From: Neorhizobium galegae
Lineage (GTDB): Bacteria; Pseudomonadota; Alphaproteobacteria; Rhizobiales; Rhizobiaceae
Length of the DNA: 64,000 nucleotides
Direction of reading: 5' to 3'
NCBI RefSeq assembly: GCF_021391675.1
Contig: NZ_CP090095.1
Location: forward strand, 2,733,501 to 2,797,500
Part shown: positions 25,417-34,697 of the stretch, piece after piece
Layout of the letters: each line of letters begins with the position of its first letter
How positions within the stretch are numbered: the stretch's first letter is position 1
Position numbers and translations under genes: made by a program
Notes under the pieces: generated by a model
What the model saw: the letters and a program-made list of their open reading frames with translations, nothing else
Told to the model about the DNA's origin: nothing
Databases searched by the model: none

Positions 25417-27105
25417 TCAGCGTGCGTAGAGCCTGTCGAGGCGAACCACCCTACCCACCAGCACCAGCGCAATGACCGTGAAGACGATCAGCACGGCGGA
25501 GATCGCATGCGCGGTCGGCTCCAGGCTGAAGGTCGATTCGGAGTAGATGCGGACCGGAAGCGTCGTCAGGCGGGCGGTGGTCAGGAAACTCGTCACCGTC
25601 ACCTCGCCGAAGCTCAGGAGGAAGCCGACGATACCAGCCGCAAACAGTCCCGGCGCCAGTCCCGGCATGATGATCAGGAAGAACCGCCGCACCGGGCTCG
25701 CACCAAGGCTCGCCGCCGCCTCCTCCTGCGCCCGGTCGAGCCCCATGACCGAGGTGGTCAGCAGCGTGATGGCGAAAGGAAGGATGACGATCACGTGGAT
25801 CGCCACGAGGCCGAGAAAGGGCGGGATGATCAGGTAGATCTGCAGCAGCCTCAGCATGCCGACGCCGATCGCCACATGCGGCAGCGACATCGGCAGCAAC
25901 CAGAACGTCAGAAGCGCGGAACGGCCCTTGAACGGATAACGGGCGAGCGCGAAGGCCGCCGGCAACGACAGCGCCAGCGCCACCAGCATCGAGGTCACGG
26001 CAAGCCGCACCGACACCCAGAAGGCATCCGCATAGGTCCCGGCGAAGAACACCGCTTCGTACCATTTCAGCGTGAAGCCGCGGAAACCGGACGCGGTCGC
26101 CTGCGGCACGTCGTTGAAACTCTGGATGCAGACGAGCACCAGCGGCAGAAGCAGGAGCAGCAGCGAGGCGGCGAGCAGCAGTTTCGAAACGATCGGCCCG
26201 AGGATGTTGATGACCGGCACGATCCAGCGCGGAATGCTCCACGGATTGCTGGGCTTGCCCTTCAGCCACGGCATCAGGCGGTTGAGGAGATAGGCGCAGA
26301 GCGCCGCAAACGCGAGACCGGTCACGGTCATGATGATCGCAAGTGCTGCGGCAAGCGGCGCGTTGAGATTCTTGATCGCCTCCTGCAGCACCAGCATGCC
26401 CGTGGTCCAGACCTTCTTGCCGCCAAGCAGCGAAGCGGAAACATAGGCCGTGGTCGCCATCAGGAAAACGATGACGGCCCCGGAGCGAAGGCCGGGCAGC
26501 GACAGCGGCAGGTCGACGGTGAGGAACCGGACCGCCGGAGACGCCCCAAGGCTCTGGGCCGCCTCATGCACACGCGGCGAAGTGTTCTGCAGGTTGTCGT
26601 AGAGCGCCAGCACCATGAACGGCAGGAAGACCTGCGCCAATGCGACGGCGACCGCGCCGTGGGTGAACAGCATGTATCTCGCCGGCGGAATTCCGATGAG
26701 GCCGGTGACCGAATTGATCAGGCCCTCGGGCGCCAGCAGCAGGATGATCCCGAGCGAGCGCACCACGACATTGGTGAGCAGCGGAATGAGGATGACGGCG
26801 AACGCGGCCGCGCGGTATTTCACCGGCATCCGGGCCAGCCAATGGGCGAGCGGATAACCGAGAAGCGCCGTGATGACGGTGACACCTAGGCCGAGCAGGA
26901 TGGTTTCGGAGACGACGCCGAAATAGAAACCGTCCGAGACGATGTCCCGGAACTGCGCGATCGACGGCGTTATGAACAGCGGACCGAAAGGATCGGGATA
27001 CTCGTGCAGGGAGAGCACGAGTACCACGAACATCGGCGCCGCGAAGGATAGAAGCAGCCAAAGGGTGACCGGCGCTGCAAGCGCCGGCCCGATCCAACGG
27101 TTCAT
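25417..27105 (-). CDS. ABC transporter permease with two fused permease domains (PotB-PotC-like)
   Basis: A 562-aa inner-membrane protein carrying two complete binding-protein-dependent permease domains in one chain. The first covers about residues 1-275 (docking loop VHEAAQSLGASPAVRFLTVDLPLSLPGL). The second covers about 300-562 (docking loop QEEAAASLGASPVRRFFLIIMPGLAPGL). A linker containing MPWLKGKPSNPWSIPRW joins them. Related systems normally use two polypeptides for spermidine/putrescine-type substrates, although fused forms occur in iron-type importers. The ATG at 27105 overlaps the receptor stop by 4 bases. It is the last gene of the operon that runs from 33175 down to 25417. Confidence 0.9.
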   Translation of the reverse strand: MNRWIGPALAAPVTLWLLLSFAAPMFVVLVLSLHEYPDPFGPLFITPSIAQFRDIVSDGFYFGVVSETILLGLGVTVITALLGYPLAHWLARMPVKYRAAAFAVILIPLLTNVVVRSLGIILLLAPEGLINSVTGLIGIPPARYMLFTHGAVAVALAQVFLPFMVLALYDNLQNTSPRVHEAAQSLGASPAVRFLTVDLPLSLPGLRSGAVIVFLMATTAYVSASLLGGKKVWTTGMLVLQEAIKNLNAPLAAALAIIMTVTGLAFAALCAYLLNRLMPWLKGKPSNPWSIPRWIVPVINILGPIVSKLLLAASLLLLLLPLVLVCIQSFNDVPQATASGFRGFTLKWYEAVFFAGTYADAFWVSVRLAVTSMLVALALSLPAAFALARYPFKGRSALLTFWLLPMSLPHVAIGVGMLRLLQIYLIIPPFLGLVAIHVIVILPFAITLLTTSVMGLDRAQEEAAASLGASPVRRFFLIIMPGLAPGLFAAGIVGFLLSFGEVTVTSFLTTARLTTLPVRIYSESTFSLEPTAHAISAVLIVFTVIALVLVGRVVRLDRLYAR

Positions 27106-28151
27106 CCCGCGATCTCCCGATCGTATTTCGCCTGCCACTTGGCGCGGCTGGCATTGATCACGTCCCAATCGAAATCGACGAGCTTGGCGACATCGGCATC
27201 GCCGAGCACGAGCTTCGACTTGATGTCGTCCGGGACCGTGATGTTGCTGACAGTCGGCGAGTAGTAGATCTGGCGCGCGTAGGCGAGCATGCAGGGTTCG
27301 GAGAGGTGCAGGTTGATCCACTCTTCGGCGAGCTTCTGGTTCTTCGTGCCTTCGGTGATGCAGGCGACGTTCATCGAAAGCGCCTGCCCCTCGACCGGCT
27401 TGGCGATCGCTATATTGGGATTGCGCGTTTCGACATAGGACTGGGTGAAGCTGCCGAACTCGACGGAAAGATCCGCGAGCTTCTGGTCGAACATTTCGAA
27501 GAGCTGGGCCTGGCTGCCCTGAATCGCTGCGAACGGCTTCAGCTCCTTGACCTTTTCGAAGGCGATGTCGGCGTTCTTCTCGTCCCCGCCCCAGACGCGG
27601 GCGGCCATCATCAGCGCGGAAATGCCTTCGGCGCCCAGGCCATCCGGCCAGGCGATGCGGCCCTTCCATTCCGGGTTCCACATGTCCTTCCAGGAGGTGA
27701 TCGGCTTCGACGCCTTGGTCTTGTCGTAGACGATCGTGCAGGGGTTGAAGGCAACGCCGTAGCCGCCCTTTCGCGCGCTCGGATAGAGCGCCTCGAAGTT
27801 CTTGACGGCAGGCGTCGGCGCCTGGGTCACGCCGTCCTTCACGGCCTGGCGGCTTTCGAAGATGTTGAGGTAGAGCACGTCGAAGCTCGGGCGGCCGCGC
27901 TCGGCATAGGCGCGGGCACGGCGGTCGCCGGTGCCGCCGAGAACGTAGCTGATCTTGCAGCCGTATTTCTCCACGAGCGGCTTCTCGACATGTTCCCTGA
28001 CGATCTTTTCCTGCGCGCCGCCCCATATGCCGACGACGAGTTCGTCGCCTTTTTTGGGCTCCTGCGCTGAGGCGGGACGGATGATGTGGAACGGTGCGGC
28101 GAGACCGGCACCGGCGATAAGCTTGTTGAATGTACGACGCGAAACGTTCAT
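27102..28151 (-). CDS. ABC transporter substrate-binding protein (PotD/AfuA-like) with Tat signal
   Basis: A periplasmic receptor of 349 aa. The N-terminus MNVSRRTFNKLIAGAGLAA contains a textbook twin-arginine motif (SRRTFNK), with a likely cleavage after PASAQ. The mature part has ELVVGIWGGAQEKIVREHVEKPLVEKYGCKISYVLG and the two-domain spermidine/iron-type fold (WKDMWNPEWKGRIAWPDG, EEWINLHLSEPCMLAYARQIYYSPTVSN). It sits 20 bases after the ATPase gene and overlaps the fused permease gene. The ligand is unknown; the enzymes encoded upstream suggest an amide- or ester-containing organic acid. Confidence 0.92.
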   Translation of the reverse strand: MNVSRRTFNKLIAGAGLAAPFHIIRPASAQEPKKGDELVVGIWGGAQEKIVREHVEKPLVEKYGCKISYVLGGTGDRRARAYAERGRPSFDVLYLNIFESRQAVKDGVTQAPTPAVKNFEALYPSARKGGYGVAFNPCTIVYDKTKASKPITSWKDMWNPEWKGRIAWPDGLGAEGISALMMAARVWGGDEKNADIAFEKVKELKPFAAIQGSQAQLFEMFDQKLADLSVEFGSFTQSYVETRNPNIAIAKPVEGQALSMNVACITEGTKNQKLAEEWINLHLSEPCMLAYARQIYYSPTVSNITVPDDIKSKLVLGDADVAKLVDFDWDVINASRAKWQAKYDREIAG

Positions 28152-28171
28152 GTCTTTGTTCCCCTTTTCGG

Positions 28172-29197
28172 TCAGATGAATGTGGCGCCACCCGGCTGGG
28201 TCTGGATGCTGCACGGCGTCCCGAGGGGCGGAGGCGGCATATCCGAAGGCACGATCAGGCGGATCGTGCCGCATGCGGATTGGATATCGGCTTCGTACGT
28301 GTCGCCGAGGAATGCGGAATTGACGAGCGTGCCCGAAACATGCAGCGGCCCCGGCCCGTCCGAGAGCCTGAGCCGCGACGCACGCAGAACGAGGCGGGTG
28401 GCGCCGGAAGGCGCCCCCTCGCAGGTGAGCCCCGGCGCGGTGAACAGGCCGCTCTCGGTCTTCCCCTCGATCACCGTGCGAGCGCCGAGGAAGGAGGCGG
28501 TGAACGGCGAATGCGGCCGGTCGCAGAGCGCAACGGGCGTGCCGATCTCGGCGAGCAGCCCCTTGTTCATCACCGCGACGCGGTCGGACATCGCAAGCGC
28601 TTCCTGCTGGTCGTGGGTGACGAAAACGGTGGTGATCCCGAGCCGCTGCTGCAGCGTGCGGATTTCGGTCCGCATGTCGGCACGAAGATGGGCGTCGAGA
28701 TTGGACAGCGGCTCGTCGAGGAGCAGCACGTCCGGCTCGATCACCAGCGCGCGGGCAAGCGCCACGCGCTGCTGCTGGCCGCCGGAAAGCTGGCCCGGAT
28801 AGCGATCGTAATAGGCAGTCAGCCCGACCGTATCGAGTGCGGCGGCGGCACGGGCGCGGCACTCCGCCTTGCCCACATGGCGCATGCGCAGGCCGAAACC
28901 GACATTGTCGAGCGCGGTCAGATGCGGGAACAGTGCGTAGGACTGGAAGACGACACCGATATTGCGGGTATGCACCGGACGCCTGCTGATGTCCTCGCCA
29001 TTAAGGATGACGCGCCCTTCCGACGGCTGCACGAAGCCGGCGATCATCCGCAGCGTCGTCGTCTTGCCGCATCCGGACGGCCCGAGCAGCGACAGGAGTT
29101 CACCCTTGGCGACCTCGATCGTGAGGCCGCTGACGGCGACGGAATCGCCGTAGGTGGCCGTGATATTGTCGAGCGTCAGGTAGTGCTTATGCGACAT
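28172..29197 (-). CDS. ABC transporter ATP-binding protein, PotA/UgpC type
   Basis: A 341-aa ATPase. Walker A is GPSGCGKTT, the Q-loop VVFQSYALFPHLTALDNV, the signature LSGGQQQRVALARAL, Walker B VLLLDEPLSNLD, and the switch histidine lies in VFVTHDQQEALAMSD. A C-terminal TOBE-like regulatory domain (about 240-341) follows, as in PotA and FbpC. The gene overlaps the CocE-like hydrolase by 11 bases and precedes the receptor gene, completing an importer with ATPase, receptor and fused permease. Confidence 0.95.
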   Translation of the reverse strand: MSHKHYLTLDNITATYGDSVAVSGLTIEVAKGELLSLLGPSGCGKTTTLRMIAGFVQPSEGRVILNGEDISRRPVHTRNIGVVFQSYALFPHLTALDNVGFGLRMRHVGKAECRARAAAALDTVGLTAYYDRYPGQLSGGQQQRVALARALVIEPDVLLLDEPLSNLDAHLRADMRTEIRTLQQRLGITTVFVTHDQQEALAMSDRVAVMNKGLLAEIGTPVALCDRPHSPFTASFLGARTVIEGKTESGLFTAPGLTCEGAPSGATRLVLRASRLRLSDGPGPLHVSGTLVNSAFLGDTYEADIQSACGTIRLIVPSDMPPPPLGTPCSIQTQPGGATFI

Positions 29198-30818
29198 TGT
29201 CGGGAGCCTCGGGCATGATCAGGCGGGAACCGGTCGTCCCACCATGGCAGATGGAAATCGTGATGGGTCGGCGCGCCATCTCGGGCGCGGAAGCGAACGG
29301 CCCGTCGCCGGGATGAACTTCGAAGACCGGCGCGCCGGCGCCCTGCAGCGAAAGCCGCAACGCAAAACCTTCCGGGACGGTGACGCAGATCGGGCGAAGG
29401 CTTACGCGTGCCAAAATCCGCCGGCCGCCGACGAGGCGGGCATAAGCGGTACTGAGCACCCTCGCCTCTCCAGACGGGCTGACGAGCGACAATGTCGCGC
29501 AGAGATCGAAACCTTCGGACTGCGTCTCGACCTCGATCTCGGCAAAGGCTTTCCCGATATAGGACCTCGCCGCGTCGAAGGGCGCGCTTGTGTAGACGGC
29601 AACGTCGGCGCGGTTGTCGTGGCCGCTGCGATCGGCAAAACCGGCCGGCGTCCCGAGATGACCGCCGACAAGCTGTGTCGGGCGGGTGGGATCGTGGACG
29701 AACGTGTCCCGCTCCTCAGCACCGCTGCCCATCGACAGCCTGCCATCGCTGACCATGGCTGCGCCAAGGCCTGAGGATGAGAGGAAAAACTCGGCTTCGG
29801 AGCTGACGGGACGATCTGCGAAATCGCACCAGCAGCGCCGCCCCATGTCGAACAGCCTCACCGGCTGCGGCCGTTCGCCAAGCCCCTTGAGATAGAAATC
29901 GAAGAAGGCCAGCTGGGCGCGATCGACCGAGAATTCCGCCGCCTGCCCCATGTCGGTGGCACCGCATGCCCGGTTCCAAGGCGCATGCGCCCAAGGGCCG
30001 ATCACCAGATGTGAACTCTCCGGATGTTTCCGTCGAAAGGCCGCATCGGCGGCCCAGGTGCCTTGAAGCAGGAAATCGGCCCAGCCTCCGGTATGAAGAG
30101 CCGGTATGTCCAGCGGATCATCGGCCAGCAGTACGCCGGGCGATACCGCGTCCCAATAGTCGCTCTCGTCCGCTACCCATTTGGCGAGATGCGATATGTC
30201 GGGCCGGGAGACGAGCAGGTCACGAAGGGCCGCATCATCTGCCGCTCCGTCGAGGGCGGAAAAGGTCCCGGCATCCTCCCACCGCGTCGCGGTCAGCCGG
30301 GCCATCTGCGCCGCCCAGCCGGCATTGAGCCCGAGCCGGAAGGCATTGCCCTCATAGGCCCAGTCGTCGCGTGGCATCCACGAGCCCATGGCAGGCGCGA
30401 TCGCATCCGGCCGCACACACCCCTTTCCGGCGATGGCAAAATACTGTGTCACCGCCTGGTAACTGAAGCCGTAGAGGCCGAGCTTGCCGTTGCTTCCAGG
30501 CAATGCGGCCGCCCATTCCAGAGTGCGCGCACCATCCGCGAGCTCGCTGACGAAGGCCTCGAAGACACCACCGGAATCGCCGCAGCCGCGCACATCCTGG
30601 ATGACCACGATATAACCATGCGCGGCGTACCAGGAGGGATGCGCGAGCACGAGCGTGGAGGCGATGGCCCGCCCGTAGGGCTGCCGCATCAACAGGACCG
30701 GAAACGTGCCGTCCCCGACCGGACGATAGATATCGGACACCAGCACGACGCCGTCATCGAGCAAAAGCTCGCCCCTTTCGGGGCCGGCAACGCCATATGA
30801 TGCGGGCCGGTTCGTCAA
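29187..30818 (-). CDS. CocE/NonD-family hydrolase (X-Pro dipeptidyl-peptidase S15-like)
   Basis: A 543-aa serine hydrolase of the S15/CocE group, which cleaves esters or amides. The nucleophile elbow is GLYGFSYQAVTQYF (GxSx, Ser in GFSY). The N-terminal oxyanion region is VLLMRQPYGRAIASTLVLAHPSWYAAHGYIVVIQDVRGCGDSGG, and the histidine is probably in SHLVIGPWAHAPWN. A jelly-roll C-terminal domain covers about 320-540. The start is TTG at 30818, five bases from the creatininase stop and preceded by GGGGTGA. No signal peptide is visible, so action is cytoplasmic on the imported compound. The substrate is unknown. Confidence 0.88.
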   Translation of the reverse strand: MTNRPASYGVAGPERGELLLDDGVVLVSDIYRPVGDGTFPVLLMRQPYGRAIASTLVLAHPSWYAAHGYIVVIQDVRGCGDSGGVFEAFVSELADGARTLEWAAALPGSNGKLGLYGFSYQAVTQYFAIAGKGCVRPDAIAPAMGSWMPRDDWAYEGNAFRLGLNAGWAAQMARLTATRWEDAGTFSALDGAADDAALRDLLVSRPDISHLAKWVADESDYWDAVSPGVLLADDPLDIPALHTGGWADFLLQGTWAADAAFRRKHPESSHLVIGPWAHAPWNRACGATDMGQAAEFSVDRAQLAFFDFYLKGLGERPQPVRLFDMGRRCWCDFADRPVSSEAEFFLSSSGLGAAMVSDGRLSMGSGAEERDTFVHDPTRPTQLVGGHLGTPAGFADRSGHDNRADVAVYTSAPFDAARSYIGKAFAEIEVETQSEGFDLCATLSLVSPSGEARVLSTAYARLVGGRRILARVSLRPICVTVPEGFALRLSLQGAGAPVFEVHPGDGPFASAPEMARRPITISICHGGTTGSRLIMPEAPDNVA

Positions 30819-30822
30819 GCCA

Positions 30823-31644
30823 TCACCCCTTGTACATGGTTTTGGAGGTGATCCGGTCGAGCGGGAAATCCAGGACTTCCTTGATCAGCTTCAGGAGGTT
30901 GGCGGCGCTGCGCTCGACATAGAGCCGGCCGCGTTCGGCATCGCCGGCAGCCGCATTGCCGCAAGCGCCCGACGGCTGCACGTCCTGGGTCTGCCAGCCA
31001 TAGCCGATCCGACCTTCGGGCATCAGCAACCCGCCGGCCGCTTCCAACTCCACGGAGACGGGAACGAAATCCTCGGCATATTGCATGTCGATCAGCTCGC
31101 GATGCAGGTGCAGCATGACACTGGTTTCCGCCTCGCCGCCATGGATGCCGTGCTTCATCTCGTGGGCGCTGAACAGGTCGGAGAAATCGGCGCCGGCGCT
31201 TGCCCAGGCGCTGACGGCGAACATGTCGAGCTTGATGCGCAGCTCGCGGCAGACGATGTCCATCACCTGCGGCTGGCCGCCATGCGAATTGACGAAGATG
31301 ATCTTGCGGCAGCCTGCGCGATTGACGCTCTCTCCGAGCTCGAACCACATCTTTGCGAGCGTGTCGTAGTTGAAGGTCAGTGTGCCGGGATAAGCGGTAT
31401 GCTCGACCGACTTGCCGACCGGCATCATCGGCAGGACCAGAACCGGCAGGTCGTCTTCCATCAGTTCGACCGTGCGGGCGACGACGCCGGCATTGATCGC
31501 AGCATCGACGCGGACCGGAAGATGCGGCCCGTGCTGCTCGACTGCGGCGATCGGCAGGATCGCGACGAACTTCTCCATCTCGAATTCGGAGAAGTCCCTT
31601 GCCGTGTGGTCCCACCACCAATGCGATTTCAGCTTCATCGACAT
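30823..31644 (-). CDS. Creatininase-family amidohydrolase
   Basis: A 273-aa metal-dependent cyclic-amidase fold. Motifs are AILPIAAVEQHGPHLPVRVDAAINAGV (Glu, His and Asp metal ligands), PVGKSVEHTAYPGTLTF, KIIFVNSHGGQPQVMD (His and Gly-rich loop) and HGGEAETSVMLHLHRELI (Glu). Members hydrolyse creatinine or open or hydrolyse other amides such as the FAPy precursor in riboflavin-related pathways. It stands between the acyl-CoA synthetase and the CocE hydrolase genes in a single operon, with 16- and 4-base gaps, so its substrate is probably an intermediate of the pathway rather than creatinine itself. Confidence 0.92.
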   Translation of the reverse strand: MSMKLKSHWWWDHTARDFSEFEMEKFVAILPIAAVEQHGPHLPVRVDAAINAGVVARTVELMEDDLPVLVLPMMPVGKSVEHTAYPGTLTFNYDTLAKMWFELGESVNRAGCRKIIFVNSHGGQPQVMDIVCRELRIKLDMFAVSAWASAGADFSDLFSAHEMKHGIHGGEAETSVMLHLHRELIDMQYAEDFVPVSVELEAAGGLLMPEGRIGYGWQTQDVQPSGACGNAAAGDAERGRLYVERSAANLLKLIKEVLDFPLDRITSKTMYKG

Positions 31645-31660
31645 GTCCTCGGTTTCAGTG

Positions 31661-33175
31661 TCAGGCCGCAGCGGCGCGTGCCGCCAGCTCCGCCTTGGCG
31701 ATCTTGCCGGTGGGGGTCATGGGCAGCTCTGCGAGCGAGATCACCGTCATGACGGAGAGGTCGTAGGGAAGCGTCGCTGCGATCTGCGCCTTGGCGGCCT
31801 CGCCGTCGACCGGTGCGGCGGCCTGTACGAAGGCGACCGGCCGGGTCTTCATGGTCGGATCTGGCACGCCGACGACTGCTGCCTGCTCGATGCCGGCGAC
31901 CGTCGAAAGGGCCTCTTCCACATCGCGCGGATACCAGGTCTTGCCGCCGACCTCGAGAAGCTCGGAGCGACGTCCCATCATGGTGACAAAGCCGTGCCGG
32001 TCCATCGTGCCGATATCGCCGGTCCACAGCCAGCCGTCGCGCAGCGTCTCGGCGGTCTTTTCGGGCTTGCCCCAGTAACCCCACATGAAACCGCCACGAA
32101 GCGCGATCTCGCCGACCGAACCGCAGGGAAGTTCGGAACCGTCGGAATTGAGAATGCGGACCTCCTTGTCCGGCAGCGGCATCCCCGCACGACGGGTCTC
32201 GATGTCGGCGCTGTCGAGCTTCGGAAAGCCGAGCGCCACGAAACCGCCCAGCTCCGACTGGCCGTAGCTTTCGACCAGCGGCAGCTTCAGCTTTTCCTGC
32301 CAGCCGGCTTTGAGCACCGGCGGAACCGGCCCGCCGCCCGACATGCTCATGCGCAGCTTCGCCGGCGCATGGCCGCGGATGGCGGCCTCGTTGAGCACAT
32401 CGGTCAGGATAGGCGGATTGGCGATCAGCATGGTCGCGCCGCGAGCTTCGAGTGCATCGAAACCGGTCGATTGCGTCCAGCGGCCCATCACGTTGATCGC
32501 AGCGCCACGGGAAAGCTGCGGCAGGAGATTACCGACTAGCTGATAGGAGCTCGACAAGGCGCTTGGGCCGAACGAAACGTCGTCCGCCGTGATCTGCAGC
32601 CGCTCGGCGATGCAGCGCGTCGCACGAACCGTCGGCTCATGCTTGAGGCAGGCGCCCTTCGGTTTGCCGGTGGTCCCGGACGTATAGGAAAGATGGGCAA
32701 TCGCATCCTCATTGCCCGGATCGGCAGGCGCCGGCAGGGCAGCCGCCATCAACTCCGGCAGTGAGTGAGCACCCGGTTGCGGCCCGTCCATGCAGATCAA
32801 TGCCCGGATCGTCGGCACGCCGGCGGCTGCGGCGCTGACCTGTTCATGTTTGTCATGGGTATAAACGACCGCGGTCGGCTGGTGATCGCCGAAATAATAG
32901 GCAAGTTCATCGGCGAATTTGACGTTTACGAGAGCTGAAATCGCCCCGAGCCGCCAGCAGCCCAACATCGTCGTCAGATAGTCCATGCCATTGTGGGCAA
33001 AGATCGTCACCCGGTCGCCCGGCCTGACCCCGAGGCTATGCAACGCGCCCGCAGCGCGCTCCATCGCTTCGACGGCCCCTGCATAGGTCAGGCTCCTGTC
33101 GCGGTCGACCCAGTGGAAACACGCGTGGTCGGGATCGCGATTGGCGCCATCCACGAGAAGGGTGTGCATCAGCAT
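31661..33175 (-). CDS. AMP-forming acyl-CoA synthetase/ligase
   Basis: A 504-aa adenylate-forming enzyme that activates a carboxylic acid to an acyl-CoA. The P-loop-like motif is LSYTSGTTGKPKGA, followed by the A5 motif ESYGQSELGGFV, the TGD motif in GWLWTGDIGTMDRHGF, and the A10 lysine in MTPTGKIAKAEL. It is the first gene of the operon and is preceded by GGGGAATTTCGA before ATG. A divergent control gene is absent; the LysR gene 142 bases upstream reads in the same direction. The acid it activates is unknown. Confidence 0.93.
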   Translation of the reverse strand: MLMHTLLVDGANRDPDHACFHWVDRDRSLTYAGAVEAMERAAGALHSLGVRPGDRVTIFAHNGMDYLTTMLGCWRLGAISALVNVKFADELAYYFGDHQPTAVVYTHDKHEQVSAAAAGVPTIRALICMDGPQPGAHSLPELMAAALPAPADPGNEDAIAHLSYTSGTTGKPKGACLKHEPTVRATRCIAERLQITADDVSFGPSALSSSYQLVGNLLPQLSRGAAINVMGRWTQSTGFDALEARGATMLIANPPILTDVLNEAAIRGHAPAKLRMSMSGGGPVPPVLKAGWQEKLKLPLVESYGQSELGGFVALGFPKLDSADIETRRAGMPLPDKEVRILNSDGSELPCGSVGEIALRGGFMWGYWGKPEKTAETLRDGWLWTGDIGTMDRHGFVTMMGRRSELLEVGGKTWYPRDVEEALSTVAGIEQAAVVGVPDPTMKTRPVAFVQAAAPVDGEAAKAQIAATLPYDLSVMTVISLAELPMTPTGKIAKAELAARAAAA

Positions 33176-33317
33176 TCGAAATTCCCCGGCGCTAAATCTG
33201 CCTGCTCAATTCTTTGGCAGATGTAAATCCTGCCTGCAGCATGGGCAAATTTTGTCTGCGGGTGAATGCCACGACCGTCGATAGCGGGTATATCCGTTTG
33301 CTTATACCTGTCGGCCC

Positions 33318-34301
33318 TCAAGAGACCGCCCGAAGCGGGATTCCGGACGGCAGTGGATGAAGCGTCTGGTCGAAACGGCGGGCGACGGTGCGGATGACAT
33401 TGCGCAGCCACCGGTTGGCGCCGCTGTTATGGGCCCGTTCGTGCCATAGAAGGTAGAGGTTCATCTGATCGAACTCCCGCGGCGCATCGACGAGCTGCAG
33501 GTGATCGGTTGGCGCATTGGCGACGATATATTCGGCGTAGGGCCGCGCAGTGGTGAAGATCAGGTCCGTTTCGGCCAGAATGGCCGGGATCAGCGCATAT
33601 TCGGGGACCGACATGGCGATGTGTCGGCGCATCCCAAGCTGCGCCAGCCGGCCATCGATGGGACTGTAGACGGCATTCGAGCCTGGCGTCGGCGAAACAT
33701 GGTCGGCATCGAGATAGTCCTCAAGCAAAAGGCGTCCGCGCTTGGCAAGCGGGTTCGACTTCTGCACAACGCAAGCAATGTCACAATGGAGAAGCGTGCT
33801 CGACTTCAGGCTCTGCTGCGGCGCCGGCCAGTTGCCGATCACCATGTCTACCCGGCCAGACCCCAGATCCTCGATGAGATCGCTCTGCTCCGAGGGCGCA
33901 AAAAAATCGACCGATATGCCGGGCGCTTCGCGCCGGATGCTGGTGGCGATCGGCGGGATGAGGAAGGTGCCGAAACAATTGACCGCGGCGATCCGCATCC
34001 GGCTGTGGACCATGCCTGGATCGAACTGGCTGCTGCGGTTCAGCGTGTCCAGCAGGCCCTCGAGCATTGCCGCGATCGAGGTCATCACCTCTTCACCGCG
34101 CTCGGTCAGCACCAGTTTCTGGCCGCTGCGCACCAGAAGCGGGTCGGAGAAGATTTCCCGTGCCTTCTTGAGGCAGGCGCTGATCGCCGGCTGGCTGTGT
34201 CCGAGCAGCACCGCGACTTTGGAGACATTGCGCTCCCTGAGCAGCAGATAGGTGGTGCGCAGCAACCTGACGTCGATGGAGGGATTTATGTTCGCGTACA
34301 C
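33318..34301 (-). CDS. LysR-family transcriptional regulator (NodD/SyrM-like branch)
   Basis: A 327-aa LysR regulator. The winged helix occupies about residues 6-65 (INPSIDVRLLRTTYLLLRERNVSKVAVLLGHSQPAISACLKKAREIFSDPLLVRSGQKLVLTERG). The effector domain follows (MRIAAVNCFGTFLIPPIATSIRREAPGISVDFFAPSE). The start GTG 34301 is supported by AAGGA 8 bases before it; the open frame extends 8 codons to a TTG. It precedes the catabolic operon (33175 to 25417) on the same strand and probably controls it. The spacer contains AAATTTT and partial palindromes but no box I can call with confidence. Confidence 0.9.
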   Translation of the reverse strand: MYANINPSIDVRLLRTTYLLLRERNVSKVAVLLGHSQPAISACLKKAREIFSDPLLVRSGQKLVLTERGEEVMTSIAAMLEGLLDTLNRSSQFDPGMVHSRMRIAAVNCFGTFLIPPIATSIRREAPGISVDFFAPSEQSDLIEDLGSGRVDMVIGNWPAPQQSLKSSTLLHCDIACVVQKSNPLAKRGRLLLEDYLDADHVSPTPGSNAVYSPIDGRLAQLGMRRHIAMSVPEYALIPAILAETDLIFTTARPYAEYIVANAPTDHLQLVDAPREFDQMNLYLLWHERAHNSGANRWLRNVIRTVARRFDQTLHPLPSGIPLRAVS

Positions 34302-34379
34302 GGCCGTTTCCTTTTGCAGGGGCAACCGTTTTACGAAGCAAGCGACGTGCCAGGCACGCTGACTTCGTCACGCAAGAGA

Positions 34380-34408
34380 AAACGCGGACAACTGGGTTAT
34401 CCGCGTTT
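34380..34408 (-). terminator. Rho-independent terminator of minCDE
   Basis: Arms AAACGCGGA (34380-34388) and TCCGCGTTT (34400-34408) form a perfect 9-bp stem around 11 bases, and on the minus strand the stem is followed by TCTCTTGCG after TTT. It lies 28 bases after the minE stop. Confidence 0.75.
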
Positions 34409-34436
34409 CGGACCGAGCTTTTGGCAGCCTATCGCC

Positions 34437-34697
34437 TCAAGCGGCCTGGCTGACGGCACCCAATGGGATCTCGACGTCGATCTCCAGGATCGTGACGTCC
34501 TCGTCGCGATCCATCTTGACCTGCACCTTGTCGCTATCGACCTGCACGTGTTTGGCAATCACGGCAAGAATCTCCTCGCGAAGCAAGGATACGAGGTCTG
34601 AGCCGCTCGACGAGCGTTCGTGGGCGAGAAGCACCTGCAGGCGTTCACGCGCCGTCGGTGCGGAGCGCTGTCTGCGGAAAAGGTTGAATATAGTCAT
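34437..34697 (-). CDS. minE: Cell division topological specificity factor MinE
   Basis: MinE releases MinD from the membrane and drives the division-site oscillator. The 86-aa protein starts [32 protein letters not shown], the amphipathic membrane and MinD-contact helix, followed by [41 protein letters not shown], the dimeric topological-specificity sheet. It overlaps the minD stop by 4 bases and is the last gene of minCDE. Confidence 0.97.
   Translation of the reverse strand: MTIFNLFRRQRSAPTARERLQVLLAHERSSSGSDLVSLLREEILAVIAKHVQVDSDKVQVKMDRDEDVTILEIDVEIPLGAVSQAA

Noticed and set aside
25375..26889. 504-codon plus-strand frame opposite the fused permease
   Set aside because: Composition (Arg/His/Gln-rich) and position show it is an antisense shadow.
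25417..28191. Open frame of 924 codons on the minus strand across the permease and receptor genes
   Set aside because: Its upstream part is an out-of-frame shadow of the Tat-exported receptor gene; only the 562 codons from 27105 read as a permease.
27102..28862. 586-codon frame suggesting a long N-terminal extension of the receptor
   Set aside because: The extension is an arginine-rich shadow of the ATPase gene; the Tat signal starts cleanly at 28151.
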